Shown piece after piece: positions 25,077 through 33,419 of a stretch of DNA of 64,000 nucleotides. Position numbers and translations under genes: made by a program. The DNA comes from Marmoricola sp. (GTDB lineage Bacteria; Actinomycetota; Actinomycetes; Propionibacteriales; Nocardioidaceae): positions 124,001 through 188,000 of the forward strand of contig JAOPYE010000029.1 of assembly GCA_025964775.1 (NCBI GenBank), written 5' to 3'. Each line of letters starts with the position of its first letter. Position 1 is the first letter of the stretch. The notes under the pieces are model-generated. The model did not search any database, was not told the DNA's origin, and worked only from the letters and a program-made list of their open reading frames with translations.

Positions 25077-26234
25077 ATGAGCGGTGAGAAGACCGAGAAG
25101 CCGACCGCGAAACGCCGCAAGGAATCACGCAAGGAAGGTCAGGTCGCCCGTACCCAGGAGCTCGGTGGCTGGGTCGCGCTGCTCGTCGTCGGCTTCGCGA
25201 TGCCCACGCTGCTCTCGCACGAGCTCACTGCGATCCGCGACCTGATGGTCACCTGCTTCACCCTCGGCGACCACGCCACCACGGGCAGGGCCCTGATCCT
25301 GCTGAGCCAGGCCGGCAAGCACCTGCTGGTCAGCCTGGTCGTGCTCGGTAGCGGGGTCATGCTTCTGGGCGTCGGTTCGACCGTGGCCCAGGGCGGGTTC
25401 TACCTGGCTCCCAAGTCGGTGAAACCGAAGTGGTCCAAGCTCGACCCGATCAAGGGTGCGAAGCGGATCTTCGGTCCGCACGCGCTCTGGGAGGGCGCCA
25501 AGATGCTGCTCAAGAGCTCCCTGGTGGCGCTGATGGCCTACGGCGCGATCAAGGCGGTGATGCCCCTGATCGGCGGACTCGTCCCGATCCAGACCGTGGT
25601 GTCCACGGCAACGAGCAGGGCGCTGGGACTGATCCGCAACATCGGGCTCGTCGGACTGGGCATGGCAGGTGCCGACTACGCCGTCCAGCGTCGGCGGATC
25701 GGCAAGCAGACCCGGATGTCCAAGCACGACGTCCGCGAGGAGCACCGGCAGTCCGAGGGTGATCCGATGGTCAAGGGAGCGATCCGGGCGCGCCAGCTCG
25801 CGATGGCCCGCAGCCGGATGATGGCCGACGTCGCCACGGCGGACGTCGTCCTGGTCAATCCGACGCACGTCGCCGTCGCGCTGCGCTACGACTCCCAGCG
25901 CGGCGCTCCTACGGTGGTGGCCCGTGGAGCCGGGGTGATCGCGGCGCGGATCCGCGAGCTCGCCACCGCCGAATCGGTCCCGCTGGTGCGTGACGTCCCC
26001 CTTGCACGCGCGCTCTACCGTTCGACCAAGGTCGGCCAGGAGATCCCTGCCGAGCTGTTCGCCGCCGTGGCCCAGGTGCTCGCGTTCGTGATCAGCCGGC
26101 GTACCCGAGGCCAGCGGGGAGGCCAGCACCGGTCGCCACGATCCGAGGGCGAGCTGCCCGAGGTACCGGTGGCCGGACGACGTCGACGCCCGGGCCCGCG
26201 GGTTTCCTCAAGTCCCGCGCACGCGCGCCGATAG
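25077..26234 (+). CDS. flhB: Flagellar export switch protein FlhB
   Basis: The 385-aa protein has the N-terminal signature GEKTEKPTAKRRKESRKEGQVART, four membrane helices and a cytoplasmic domain. The auto-cleavage site NPTH is present (VVLVNPTHVAVALRYD, about residue 260). FlhB switches export from hook to filament substrates together with FliK. The C-terminal tail after about residue 345 is Arg/Pro-rich and variable. The flhA promoter element overlaps its last codons. Confidence 0.96.
   Translation: MSGEKTEKPTAKRRKESRKEGQVARTQELGGWVALLVVGFAMPTLLSHELTAIRDLMVTCFTLGDHATTGRALILLSQAGKHLLVSLVVLGSGVMLLGVGSTVAQGGFYLAPKSVKPKWSKLDPIKGAKRIFGPHALWEGAKMLLKSSLVALMAYGAIKAVMPLIGGLVPIQTVVSTATSRALGLIRNIGLVGLGMAGADYAVQRRRIGKQTRMSKHDVREEHRQSEGDPMVKGAIRARQLAMARSRMMADVATADVVLVNPTHVAVALRYDSQRGAPTVVARGAGVIAARIRELATAESVPLVRDVPLARALYRSTKVGQEIPAELFAAVAQVLAFVISRRTRGQRGGQHRSPRSEGELPEVPVAGRRRRPGPRVSSSPAHARR
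26207..26232 (+). promoter_or_regulatory. FliA-type internal promoter for flhA
   Basis: CTCA (26207-26210), 16 nt, then GCCGAT (26227-26232), overlapping the last codons of flhB. The -10 element ends 10 nt before the flhA ATG, so a near-leaderless flhA mRNA is predicted in addition to read-through from upstream. Confidence 0.58.
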
Positions 26235-26242
26235 GGACATCC

Positions 26243-28300
26243 ATGAAGCGTCTGATGCAGCTCGGTGTCCCCGTCGGCATCGTGTTCATCGTCGTCATGC
26301 TCGTCGTCCCGCTGCCGTCGATCATCCTCGACATGCTGATCGCCCTGAACATCACCGGCGCGCTGCTGATCCTGCTCACGGCCATGTTCGTCGAGAAGCC
26401 GCTGGACTTCGCCGCGTTCCCAGCGGTCATCCTGGTGATGACCCTGTTCCGCCTGGCCCTCAACGTCAGTGCGACCAGGCTGGTGCTGCTGAACGGGTTC
26501 GCCGGCAACGTGATCGACACCTTCGGGCACTTCGTGGTCGGCGGGTCGCTGATCGTCGGCCTGATCGTGTTCGCCATCCTGCTGGTCATCCAGTTCGTCG
26601 TGATCACCAACGGTGCCGGCCGGGTCGCCGAGGTCGGCGCCCGCTTCACCCTCGACGCCATGCCCGGCAAGCAGATGGCCATCGACGCCGACCTCAACTC
26701 CGGCCTGATCGACGAGGACGAGGCGCGCCGCCGCCGCAAGGAGGTGCACGCCGAGGCCGACTTCTACGGCGCGATGGACGGTGCCTCGAAGTTCGTGAAG
26801 GGCGACGCGATCGCCGCGATCGTGATCACCCTGGTGAACCTGATCGGTGGCCTCGGGGTCGGCGTGGGCCAGAAGGGGATGCCGTTCACCGACGCGATCT
26901 CGACCTACAGCCTGCTGTCGATCGGCGACGGCCTCGTCTCGCAGATCCCGGCACTGCTGCTCTCGGTCGCCACCGGCCTGATCGTCACCCGCTCGGCCGG
27001 CGGGACGGACATGGGCTCGGACATCCTGCGCCAGCTGATGGCCCGGCGGACCCCGTTGCGCGTCGCCGGATTCGCAGCCATCACGCTGTGCCTGATTCCC
27101 GGCCTGCCGAAGATCCCGTTCTTCTTCGCCGGTGGGGTGATGCTGCTCGCCAGCACCCGGGTCGACGAGGGCCCGGACCCGATCTCTCCCGAGGCGGAGG
27201 CGCTCGCGGCACTGCCGTCGCCGGACTCACCCGAGGTCCTGGCCACCGAGATCCAGATCGATCCGCTGGGCCTGGAGCTCTCCCCCGACATCATCGACCT
27301 GGTTGATCCCAGCCAGGGCGGCGACCTGCTCGAACGCGTCAAGGCCCTGCGTCGCAAGGTCGCCACCGACATCGGCATCGTCGTACCGCCCGTCCGCACC
27401 CGCGACAACCTGGACCTGCCGTTGCGCACCTACGCGATCAAGCTCTTCGGCATCGAGGTCGCCCGCGGGGAGGCTCCAACGGGGACCGTCCTGGCGATCG
27501 GCGCTGGGTTCAATGGGGATGGCCTGGGTTCGCTCCCGGGAGAGGCGACCCGCGAGCCGGTGTTCGGTCTCGACGCGAAGTGGATCCCGGCCGAGCTGCG
27601 CAACCAGGCCGAGCTCTCCGGAGCCACCGTGGTCGACCGCGCCTCGGTGATCACCACCCACCTGGCCGAGGTCGTCACCAGCCACGCCGCCCGCCTGCTC
27701 GGCCGCGAGGACGTCCGGCTGCTGACCGATGTCGTCAAGCGCAACCACCCGGTCGTCGTGGACGAGCTGACCCCGGCGCAGATGACCCTGGGCGAGGTCC
27801 AGCGGGTGCTGCAGACACTGCTCGACGAGGGTGTGTCGGTGCGCGACCTGGTCCGGATCTACGAAGCCCTCTCGTTGCGGGCCACGGCCACCAAGGACCT
27901 CGACCAGCTCGTCGACTCGGCCCGCGCCGCCCTCGGGCCGGCGATCGTGGCGCCGTACACGACCGACCGGACGGTGCACGTGATCAGCCTCGAGCCCCAG
28001 CTCGAGCAGCAGATGCTCGAGGACCTGCGGCCCACCGAAGCCGGGACCGTGATCGCGATGGACCCCGAGCTCGGCCAGTCGGTCCTCAACCAGCTGACCA
28101 CGTTGCTCACCGATGCCGAGAACAAGAACCTGCGCCCGGTGCTGGTCTGTTCCCCCCAGCTGCGCGCCGCCGTACGCCGCCTGGTGCGCCCGTCGCTGCA
28201 CCAGCTTCCCGTGCTCGCCTACTCCGAGCTCGTGGGCGCCGACCAGGTCCGATCTGTCGGCGTGGTGAACTCTGATCGCCTGCTGGCGGTGACCGGATGA
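26243..28300 (+). CDS. flhA: Flagellar export protein FlhA
   Basis: The 685-aa protein of the FHIPEP family has about eight N-terminal membrane helices (residues 1-310), with the conserved cytoplasmic loop GRVAEVGARFTLDAMPGKQMAIDADL and EARRRRKEVHAEADFYGAMDGASKFVKGDA. A large C-terminal cytoplasmic domain follows that receives substrate-chaperone complexes. The length is typical. It is the last export gene, and its stop overlaps the next small gene (ATGA). flhF and flhG, often next in order, are absent. Confidence 0.97.
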   Translation: MKRLMQLGVPVGIVFIVVMLVVPLPSIILDMLIALNITGALLILLTAMFVEKPLDFAAFPAVILVMTLFRLALNVSATRLVLLNGFAGNVIDTFGHFVVGGSLIVGLIVFAILLVIQFVVITNGAGRVAEVGARFTLDAMPGKQMAIDADLNSGLIDEDEARRRRKEVHAEADFYGAMDGASKFVKGDAIAAIVITLVNLIGGLGVGVGQKGMPFTDAISTYSLLSIGDGLVSQIPALLLSVATGLIVTRSAGGTDMGSDILRQLMARRTPLRVAGFAAITLCLIPGLPKIPFFFAGGVMLLASTRVDEGPDPISPEAEALAALPSPDSPEVLATEIQIDPLGLELSPDIIDLVDPSQGGDLLERVKALRRKVATDIGIVVPPVRTRDNLDLPLRTYAIKLFGIEVARGEAPTGTVLAIGAGFNGDGLGSLPGEATREPVFGLDAKWIPAELRNQAELSGATVVDRASVITTHLAEVVTSHAARLLGREDVRLLTDVVKRNHPVVVDELTPAQMTLGEVQRVLQTLLDEGVSVRDLVRIYEALSLRATATKDLDQLVDSARAALGPAIVAPYTTDRTVHVISLEPQLEQQMLEDLRPTEAGTVIAMDPELGQSVLNQLTTLLTDAENKNLRPVLVCSPQLRAAVRRLVRPSLHQLPVLAYSELVGADQVRSVGVVNSDRLLAVTG

Positions 28301-28548
28301 GTCCGCTGAACGGCATCGTCCTGACCTCGGCCACGGTCGTGGCCTCGCCCGCGTTGTGGTCCAGCCTGGTCAAGCAGACGATGCCGCTGGACGTCGGACT
28401 GACCCGCTACCTGATCGCCGTGGGGATCTGCTGGGCGCTGTTCAGCCTGGTGGCCGAGTTCGCGCTGCCCAGCCCGGGCGCGATCAAGCCGCGGCAGCCC
28501 GAGAACCCGAAGGCAGGCGAGGAAACCGATCAGCCGGAGACTCCCTGA
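28297..28548 (+). CDS. Small membrane protein at the end of the flagellar operon
   Basis: The 83-aa protein has one or two hydrophobic segments (about 5-22 and 35-57) and a hydrophilic Pro/Glu-rich tail. It is coupled to flhA by an ATGA overlap. I do not recognise a family. The overlap and shared direction suggest co-expression with the flagellar export genes; a role in motility is only inferred. The next gene is convergent and starts its stop codon immediately after this one ends. Confidence 0.65.
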   Translation: MSPLNGIVLTSATVVASPALWSSLVKQTMPLDVGLTRYLIAVGICWALFSLVAEFALPSPGAIKPRQPENPKAGEETDQPETP

Positions 28549-28899
28549 TCAGTACCTGGCCGCTGCCCGGAACCCGGCCCCGCCCTCGGCGACGGCCACC
28601 ACCACGCACTCCTCGATCAGCACCGGCGCGGACCCGACGATCAGGGAGCCGGGCGAGTCGGCAGCCACCTCGGTGAACGACGCCTGGAACTCCGCACGTG
28701 CCGCCTCGTCGGCGAAGACGTAGCACCCCTCGAACCACTCGCCCCGGCGCATCCGCCAGGTCTTGAATCCCAGGCCGTCCATCCCGGTGAACCGCTCGTG
28801 GGAGGTGCCGGCGACGTAGTCCGCGAGCGCTTCCTCGACGCCGTCGGAGGCCTCGGCGAGCGACCAGCGCACGGTGAGTCCTGCGAGGGTCCCTGTCAT
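28549..28899 (-). CDS. Hypothetical protein, possible dimeric alpha-beta barrel (YdhR-like)
   Basis: The protein is 116 aa from ATG 28899, coupled to pepA by ATGA. Residues 55-85 (RRGEWFEGCYVFADEAARAEFQASF) look like a ferredoxin-like alpha-beta barrel strand-helix unit, as in YdhR and antibiotic-biosynthesis-monooxygenase relatives. I see no cofactor motif and assign no activity. It follows pepA in the same direction. Confidence 0.6.
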   Translation of the reverse strand: MTGTLAGLTVRWSLAEASDGVEEALADYVAGTSHERFTGMDGLGFKTWRMRRGEWFEGCYVFADEAARAEFQASFTEVAADSPGSLIVGSAPVLIEECVVVAVAEGGAGFRAAARY

Positions 28900-30401
28900 C
28901 GTCCGACTCCTTCCATCGGCTCGGGCGATCCGAGCCAGTGCAGCAGCAGCCGTACGCCGAACCCGGTCGGTCCCGCCGTCCACTCGCCGCTGTCGCGCTG
29001 CGCGTCACCGACCGACGCGATGTCGAGGTGCACCCAGGGCAGCCCGCCGGTGAAGTGCTGCAGGAACAGCGCGGCCGTGATGGCCGGCGCCCGTCCCGGT
29101 GCGTTGTCGGCGTCCGCGACCTTGGAGGCCAGGAAGGACTCGTACTCCTCCGACAGCGGCATCCGCCAGAGCCTTTCGCCGGACGCGCTGCTGGCCTCGT
29201 CGAACCTGGCCGCGGCTGCGTCGTCGGTGGCGAAGTACCCCCCGATGTTGACGCCGAGCGCGACCTTGATGCCGCCGGTCAGCGTCGCGACATCGACCAG
29301 GAGGTCAGGCTCCAGCGTGGTCGCGGCGTACTGGAGCGCGTCGGCGAGCACGAGCCGACCTTCGGCGTCAGTGTTGGTGACCTCGGTGGTCCGCCCACCC
29401 CAGTGGGTGATCACGTCACCGGGTCGCAGCGCGTCCCCGCCGATCGAGTTCTCGGCGATCGGCAACAGCCCGGTGACGCGCACCGGGCAGTCGACCGCGT
29501 GCAGCGCGCCCATCGTGGCAGCAACCACGGCCGCCCCGGTCATGTCGCGCTTCATGGTGACCATGGCCTCGCCGGGCTTGATCGACAGCCCGCCGCTGTC
29601 GAAGGTGATGCCCTTGCCGACCAGGACCACGTGCGGGGCCTTGCGCCCACGTGGGACGTACTCGAGCCGGACGAACCGTGGCGGCGTCGCGGAGGCGCGG
29701 CCGACGGCGAGGATGCCCCCGAAGCCCTCTTTGGTGAGCGCTGCCTCGTCCCAGACCTTCGTCTTCAGGCCCGCGGGCTTCACGAGGTCCAGCGCTTGGT
29801 CGGCCAGCCAGACGGGCGACTTGATGTTCGACGGAGTGGTCGCCAGCCGGCGGGCCTCCCAGCTCGCCCGGGCGATCACCTCGGCCCGGGCCAGGGCCGG
29901 CGCGCTGCCGGCCGGTGTCCCGGCCAGCACGATCCGGCGTACGGGTGGTTCGCCCTGCTCGGTGGTGCGCATCGAGAACCGGAACGACGCCAGCACGGCA
30001 CCGGCGACGAACTGGACCAGGCCCGCGTCGTCGGCGACGGCCTGGACCGAGGACGTGATCGAGTCGAGCCCGACAGCGGCCCGGGCCAGGGCGGCGCCGG
30101 CGGCTCGCAGGTCGTCGGCCGTGGCCGGACCGACGCCGACGCCGAAGATCGTCAGCCCCGGCACCGTCAGGCGGGTGACGTCGCCGGCGCCCGCACGGGC
30201 GCCGGACTCCTCGAACAGCGCGAGCAGGTCCACCTCACCCGGAAGTGCGTCGACCAGGTCGGCTGCTCCGGGCCCGAGGGCCCAGCCGTCACCGTCGGGC
30301 ACCACGGCCAGCGCGACGGCGCCGGTGCCCGGGAACACGTCAGGGCTGATCACGAACGCCGGTGGAGCCACGATCACGGGCGCTGCGGGCGTTGTCGGCA
30401 C
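28896..30401 (-). CDS. pepA: Leucyl aminopeptidase (M17)
   Basis: The protein is 501 aa from GTG 30401. The N-terminal macro-like domain spans about 1-170. The C-terminal M17 catalytic domain has the two-metal motifs VLVGKGITFDSGGLSIKP (with catalytic Lys and Asp), MKRDMTGAAVVA and the signature NTDAEGRLVLADAL. It is a cytoplasmic di-zinc/manganese enzyme releasing N-terminal residues from peptides. The frame is open upstream, but the 5' end is limited by the DUF3117 terminator hairpin at 30416-30453. It forms an operon with the 116-aa gene downstream. Confidence 0.95.
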   Translation of the reverse strand: MPTTPAAPVIVAPPAFVISPDVFPGTGAVALAVVPDGDGWALGPGAADLVDALPGEVDLLALFEESGARAGAGDVTRLTVPGLTIFGVGVGPATADDLRAAGAALARAAVGLDSITSSVQAVADDAGLVQFVAGAVLASFRFSMRTTEQGEPPVRRIVLAGTPAGSAPALARAEVIARASWEARRLATTPSNIKSPVWLADQALDLVKPAGLKTKVWDEAALTKEGFGGILAVGRASATPPRFVRLEYVPRGRKAPHVVLVGKGITFDSGGLSIKPGEAMVTMKRDMTGAAVVAATMGALHAVDCPVRVTGLLPIAENSIGGDALRPGDVITHWGGRTTEVTNTDAEGRLVLADALQYAATTLEPDLLVDVATLTGGIKVALGVNIGGYFATDDAAAARFDEASSASGERLWRMPLSEEYESFLASKVADADNAPGRAPAITAALFLQHFTGGLPWVHLDIASVGDAQRDSGEWTAGPTGFGVRLLLHWLGSPEPMEGVGR

Positions 30402-30415
30402 GCAGCGACAATACC

Positions 30416-30453
30416 GAAGGCCCCGACCCCCCAAAGCGGGGATCGGGGCCTTC
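30416..30453 (-). terminator. Terminator hairpin downstream of the DUF3117 gene
   Basis: Arms 30416-30430 (GAAGGCCCCGACCCC) and 30438-30453 pair fully except for one bulged A, with a 7-nt loop. It is positioned 20 nt after the stop of the DUF3117 gene and 15 nt before the pepA start codon, so it separates the two minus-strand transcription units. Confidence 0.8.
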
Positions 30454-30472
30454 GACGTGGTGGGGGTCGACC

Positions 30473-30640
30473 TCAGCCGACCACTGCCTTGAGCGCATCG
30501 CCGAGTGCGCCGGCCTCTTCCGCGTTGAGTTCGACCACCAGCCGGCCACCGCCTTCGAGGGGAACCCTCATCACGATGCCTCGACCTTCCTTGGTGACCT
30601 CCAGCGGCCCGTCGCCGGTCCGCGGCTTCATCGCCGCCAT
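30473..30640 (-). CDS. DUF3117 domain protein
   Basis: This 55-aa protein begins MAAMKPRTGDGPLEVTKEGR and ends GALGDALKAVVG. It is a near-textbook DUF3117 sequence, a very conserved small actinobacterial family of unknown function (usual length 52-58 aa). The start is ATG 30640 with GAAGGAAGAGG upstream. It is monocistronic, ending at the hairpin 30416-30453. It is divergent from the PaaX-type gene. Confidence 0.93.
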   Translation of the reverse strand: MAAMKPRTGDGPLEVTKEGRGIVMRVPLEGGGRLVVELNAEEAGALGDALKAVVG

Positions 30641-30768
30641 GCGCACACCTCTTCCTTCGACTTAATCGCAAGCGCCGAGCAGATGTGACGCCGTTCTCAC
30701 CCATTATTCCCCATGAGGGACGCGGGCGAACAATCCGCTCGGGATCGGGGTACGGCAGACTCACCCCT

Positions 30769-31563
30769 GTGCATGCCCGATCCGCGTTGTTCGACCTGTA
30801 CGGCGACCACGTGCGCAACCGCGGCGGTGGCGCGGCGGTCGCCGCGATCATCCGGATCCTCGAGCCGCTCGGGGTGACCGCGCCGGCCACCCGTACGGCG
30901 ATCTCGCGGATGGTGATGCAGGACTGGCTGGCGCCCGACGACTTCGACGAAGGACCCGGCTACCGGCTGACCGAACGCGGCCTGCTGCGCCTGGACGAGG
31001 CGGCCGCGCGCATCTACCGGACCAGCGATCCGTCCTGGGACGGCCACTGGCATGTCCGGGTGCTCGCCCCGATCGGCGACCGGGCGCGCCGCGAACGGGT
31101 CCGCAACCAGCTCCGCTTCCTCGGCATGGCGCCGATCAGTGACAGCACCTGGGTCAGCCCCCGCCACTCGGCCGAGGTCGACCGGCTGCTGGCGGAGGAG
31201 TCCGTCGATGCGGTCACGCTGTCCTCGGCCGACGTGCACCCGCCGGCTGCGCTGCTGGCTGCGTTCGACGTGAGCTCGCTCGGCGCTGCCTACTCGGCCT
31301 GGGTCGTCGAGGCGGCCACGATCCTGCGGCCGACGACCGCCCCTGCTCCTGATGACATGACCGCGTTCGTCGTGCGCTCCGAACTGCTGCACAGCTGGCG
31401 CAAGTTCCTGTTCACCGATCCGGGACTGCCTGCCGTGCTGCTGCCGTCAGACTGGGCCGGACACCGTGCAGCCGCGTTCTTCGACGACCACGCCGCCCGA
31501 TTGCTCCCCGCCGCCACGCGCTTCATCGACCACCACCTCGCACCGACAGGAACCCGACCATGA
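30769..31563 (+). CDS. PaaX family transcriptional regulator
   Basis: The protein is 264 aa from GTG 30769, although the frame is open 28 codons further upstream. The N-terminal winged-helix domain spans about 1-75 (SALFDLYGDHVRNRGGGAAVAAIIRIL and APATRTAISRMVMQDWL). The central and C-terminal PaaX domains follow, with HWHVRVLAPIGDRARRERVRNQLRFLGM. PaaX represses phenylacetate catabolism in response to phenylacetyl-CoA. Here it overlaps a crotonase-fold gene (ATGA), so it probably controls that gene. Confidence 0.88.
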   Translation: MHARSALFDLYGDHVRNRGGGAAVAAIIRILEPLGVTAPATRTAISRMVMQDWLAPDDFDEGPGYRLTERGLLRLDEAAARIYRTSDPSWDGHWHVRVLAPIGDRARRERVRNQLRFLGMAPISDSTWVSPRHSAEVDRLLAEESVDAVTLSSADVHPPAALLAAFDVSSLGAAYSAWVVEAATILRPTTAPAPDDMTAFVVRSELLHSWRKFLFTDPGLPAVLLPSDWAGHRAAAFFDDHAARLLPAATRFIDHHLAPTGTRP

Positions 31564-32360
31564 CCGAGCAGACTGCCCCCGTCACGTACGTCGTCGAGCA
31601 CGGCGTCGGCACCATCATGCTGAACCGGCCCGAGGCCATGAACAGCCTCGACATCGCGACCAAGGAAGCGTTGCTCGCGGCCGTCACCTCGGCCGCCGAC
31701 GACGTCGCGGTGCGCTGCGTCGTGCTGACCGGCACCGGCCGCGCCTTCTGCGTCGGCCAGGACCTCAAGGAACATGTCGCGCTGCTCAACGAGGGTGACT
31801 CGGATGCGCTGTTCACCACGGTGCCGAAGCACTACAACCCGATCGTCACGGCCCTGGCCACGATGTCGAAGCCGGTGATCGCCGCAGTCAACGGGGTCGC
31901 CGCCGGAGCCGGAGCGAGCCTGGCGTTCGCCTGCGACCTGCGGATCGTCGCCGAGTCGGCCGGGTTCAACCTCGCCTTCCCCGGCGTCGCGCTCTCCTGC
32001 GACACCGGTGCGTCCTGGACGTTGCCCCGCCTGGTCGGGCGCGCCAAAGCGCTCGAGCTCCTCTACTTCCCGAGCACGATCGCCTCGGCGCAAGCCCTCG
32101 AGCTCGGACTCGCCACGAAGGTCGTGCCCGACGACGAGCTCGCTGACGAGGTCGCTGCGCTGGCCACCAGGCTGGCCGCCGGTCCGACGCTGTCCTACGC
32201 CTCGATCCGTCAGTCGGTGAACTTCTCCAGCGACCACGGCTTCACCGAGTCGCTCGCCTTCGAGGGCGAGATGATGAACCGCACCGGCGCCAGCCAGGAC
32301 CACCGCCGTGCGGTCGATGCGTTCCTGGCCAAGGAGAAGGCAACCTTCGAGGGAAGGTAG
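31560..32360 (+). CDS. Enoyl-CoA hydratase/isomerase family protein (PaaG-like)
   Basis: The 266-aa crotonase-fold protein has the oxyanion-hole motifs CVGQDLKEH and NGVAAGAGASLAFACDLRI. The downstream active-site segment is VALSCDTGASWTLPRLVG, with Asp where hydratases have Glu. This is the pattern of PaaG-type ring isomerases and 3,2-enoyl-CoA isomerases, so isomerase is more likely than hydratase. It is coupled to a PaaX-type regulator. The rest of the phenylacetate pathway is not in the window. Confidence 0.88.
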   Translation: MTEQTAPVTYVVEHGVGTIMLNRPEAMNSLDIATKEALLAAVTSAADDVAVRCVVLTGTGRAFCVGQDLKEHVALLNEGDSDALFTTVPKHYNPIVTALATMSKPVIAAVNGVAAGAGASLAFACDLRIVAESAGFNLAFPGVALSCDTGASWTLPRLVGRAKALELLYFPSTIASAQALELGLATKVVPDDELADEVAALATRLAAGPTLSYASIRQSVNFSSDHGFTESLAFEGEMMNRTGASQDHRRAVDAFLAKEKATFEGR

Positions 32361-32367
32361 GTAAGCC

Positions 32368-33138
32368 TCAGCGACTCGCGCCGACCGCGGCCAGGAGCCC
32401 CGCCGGTCCGGTCACGGTTGCCTGACGCGTGGTCATCCTGACGCCGTACTCGACGGTGAGCGCCGCGCCCGGGAAGGTCCGGTTGAACCACTGGGTCATC
32501 GTCCCGTGGCACGAGCCGTTGCAGCTGAAGACCTTCCTCGGCAGGCCGAGGCCGACCGACAGCCGCAACGCGAGCGCCCGGGCCTTGCCGTAGGAGGTGT
32601 CCACGCCGTCCAGGGGCTGGTGGAAGCTGACGACGTACCTCGGCCGGATCCGGGTCAGGAACCTCATCAACACCCGGGTCTCCCGCTCGGAGGCGCGGCT
32701 GGGCCCGGAGTTGTAAGCGCCGTAGGTGCGGATCCAGTGCACCGGGAAGTTCCGGTTGAGGTCGACGCCGTGGGCGTTCATCCGGGTGTGCCGCACGAAC
32801 CCGTCGCGGTTGTAGTACGGGATCAGCCAGATGTCGGCACCGGTGACCGGGGCACCGTCACGCAGGTTGAGCAGGATCCTCGCCGGACCGGCTTCGTTGC
32901 CGTGCATCGTCGCGATGAAGACGGCCTTGACCGGCGAGGTCGGGTCACCGATCCGGTAGGCGATGATCGGACGGTTCTTGACGGTCCGCCCGATGACCAG
33001 CGTCTGGACCAGCGCCCGCGGTGCCGGCACGGCCGCAGGGGCCGAGGCGGGCGGCGGCGCAGCGGTCGCACCACCGAGCCCGGTGAGCAGGGGCACCACC
33101 AGGGCGCCGGCGACCAGGATTCCCGAGAGACGAGCCAT
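32368..33138 (-). CDS. Secreted M14 family zinc carboxypeptidase
   Basis: The protein is 256 aa from ATG 33138, with a signal peptide at about 1-28. The M14 motifs are HGNE (His79, Glu82), DLNRNF, the third zinc ligand His173 (VVSFHQP) and catalytic Glu230 (LTVEYG). All are present. The short form resembles murein tripeptide amidase MpaA, so the likely substrates are cell-wall peptides outside the membrane. The start overlaps the stop of the DivIVA-like gene (TGATG). Confidence 0.87.
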   Translation of the reverse strand: MARLSGILVAGALVVPLLTGLGGATAAPPPASAPAAVPAPRALVQTLVIGRTVKNRPIIAYRIGDPTSPVKAVFIATMHGNEAGPARILLNLRDGAPVTGADIWLIPYYNRDGFVRHTRMNAHGVDLNRNFPVHWIRTYGAYNSGPSRASERETRVLMRFLTRIRPRYVVSFHQPLDGVDTSYGKARALALRLSVGLGLPRKVFSCNGSCHGTMTQWFNRTFPGAALTVEYGVRMTTRQATVTGPAGLLAAVGASR

Positions 33139-33419
33139 CAATCCATCATGCCCGAATCCGGCCCGGATTCGGCTGGTTTGTCTCCGAGCTGTGCGGCGAG
33201 CCGCGCGAGCAGGGCGTCCACCTCGCTGGCGCGGTAGCCCCGCAGGGCACTGGTGAACCGGATCGAGCGCAGGTCGGCGGCCCACAACGGACCCTCCTCC
33301 GGTACGACGACATCAGGCCGGTCGTCGTACGTCGGAGCGAGGCCGTCGCCGGAGCCGGTCGCGACGACGGCGACCGCACCCAAGACCAGGACGATCACCA
33401 CGGCCAGCAACCACATCAT
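33138..33419 (-). CDS. Small membrane-anchored DivIVA-domain protein
   Basis: The 93-aa protein has an N-terminal membrane helix (residues 3-21) and a DivIVA-type motif (IRFTSALRGYRASEVDALLARLAAQL, about 52-78). That motif is the conserved start of DivIVA domains, found in many short actinobacterial proteins. The coiled coil after it is very short. It overlaps both neighbours, the LOG gene upstream and the M14 gene downstream. A link to growth or envelope sites is plausible but not shown. Confidence 0.8.
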   Translation of the reverse strand: MMWLLAVVIVLVLGAVAVVATGSGDGLAPTYDDRPDVVVPEEGPLWAADLRSIRFTSALRGYRASEVDALLARLAAQLGDKPAESGPDSGMMD

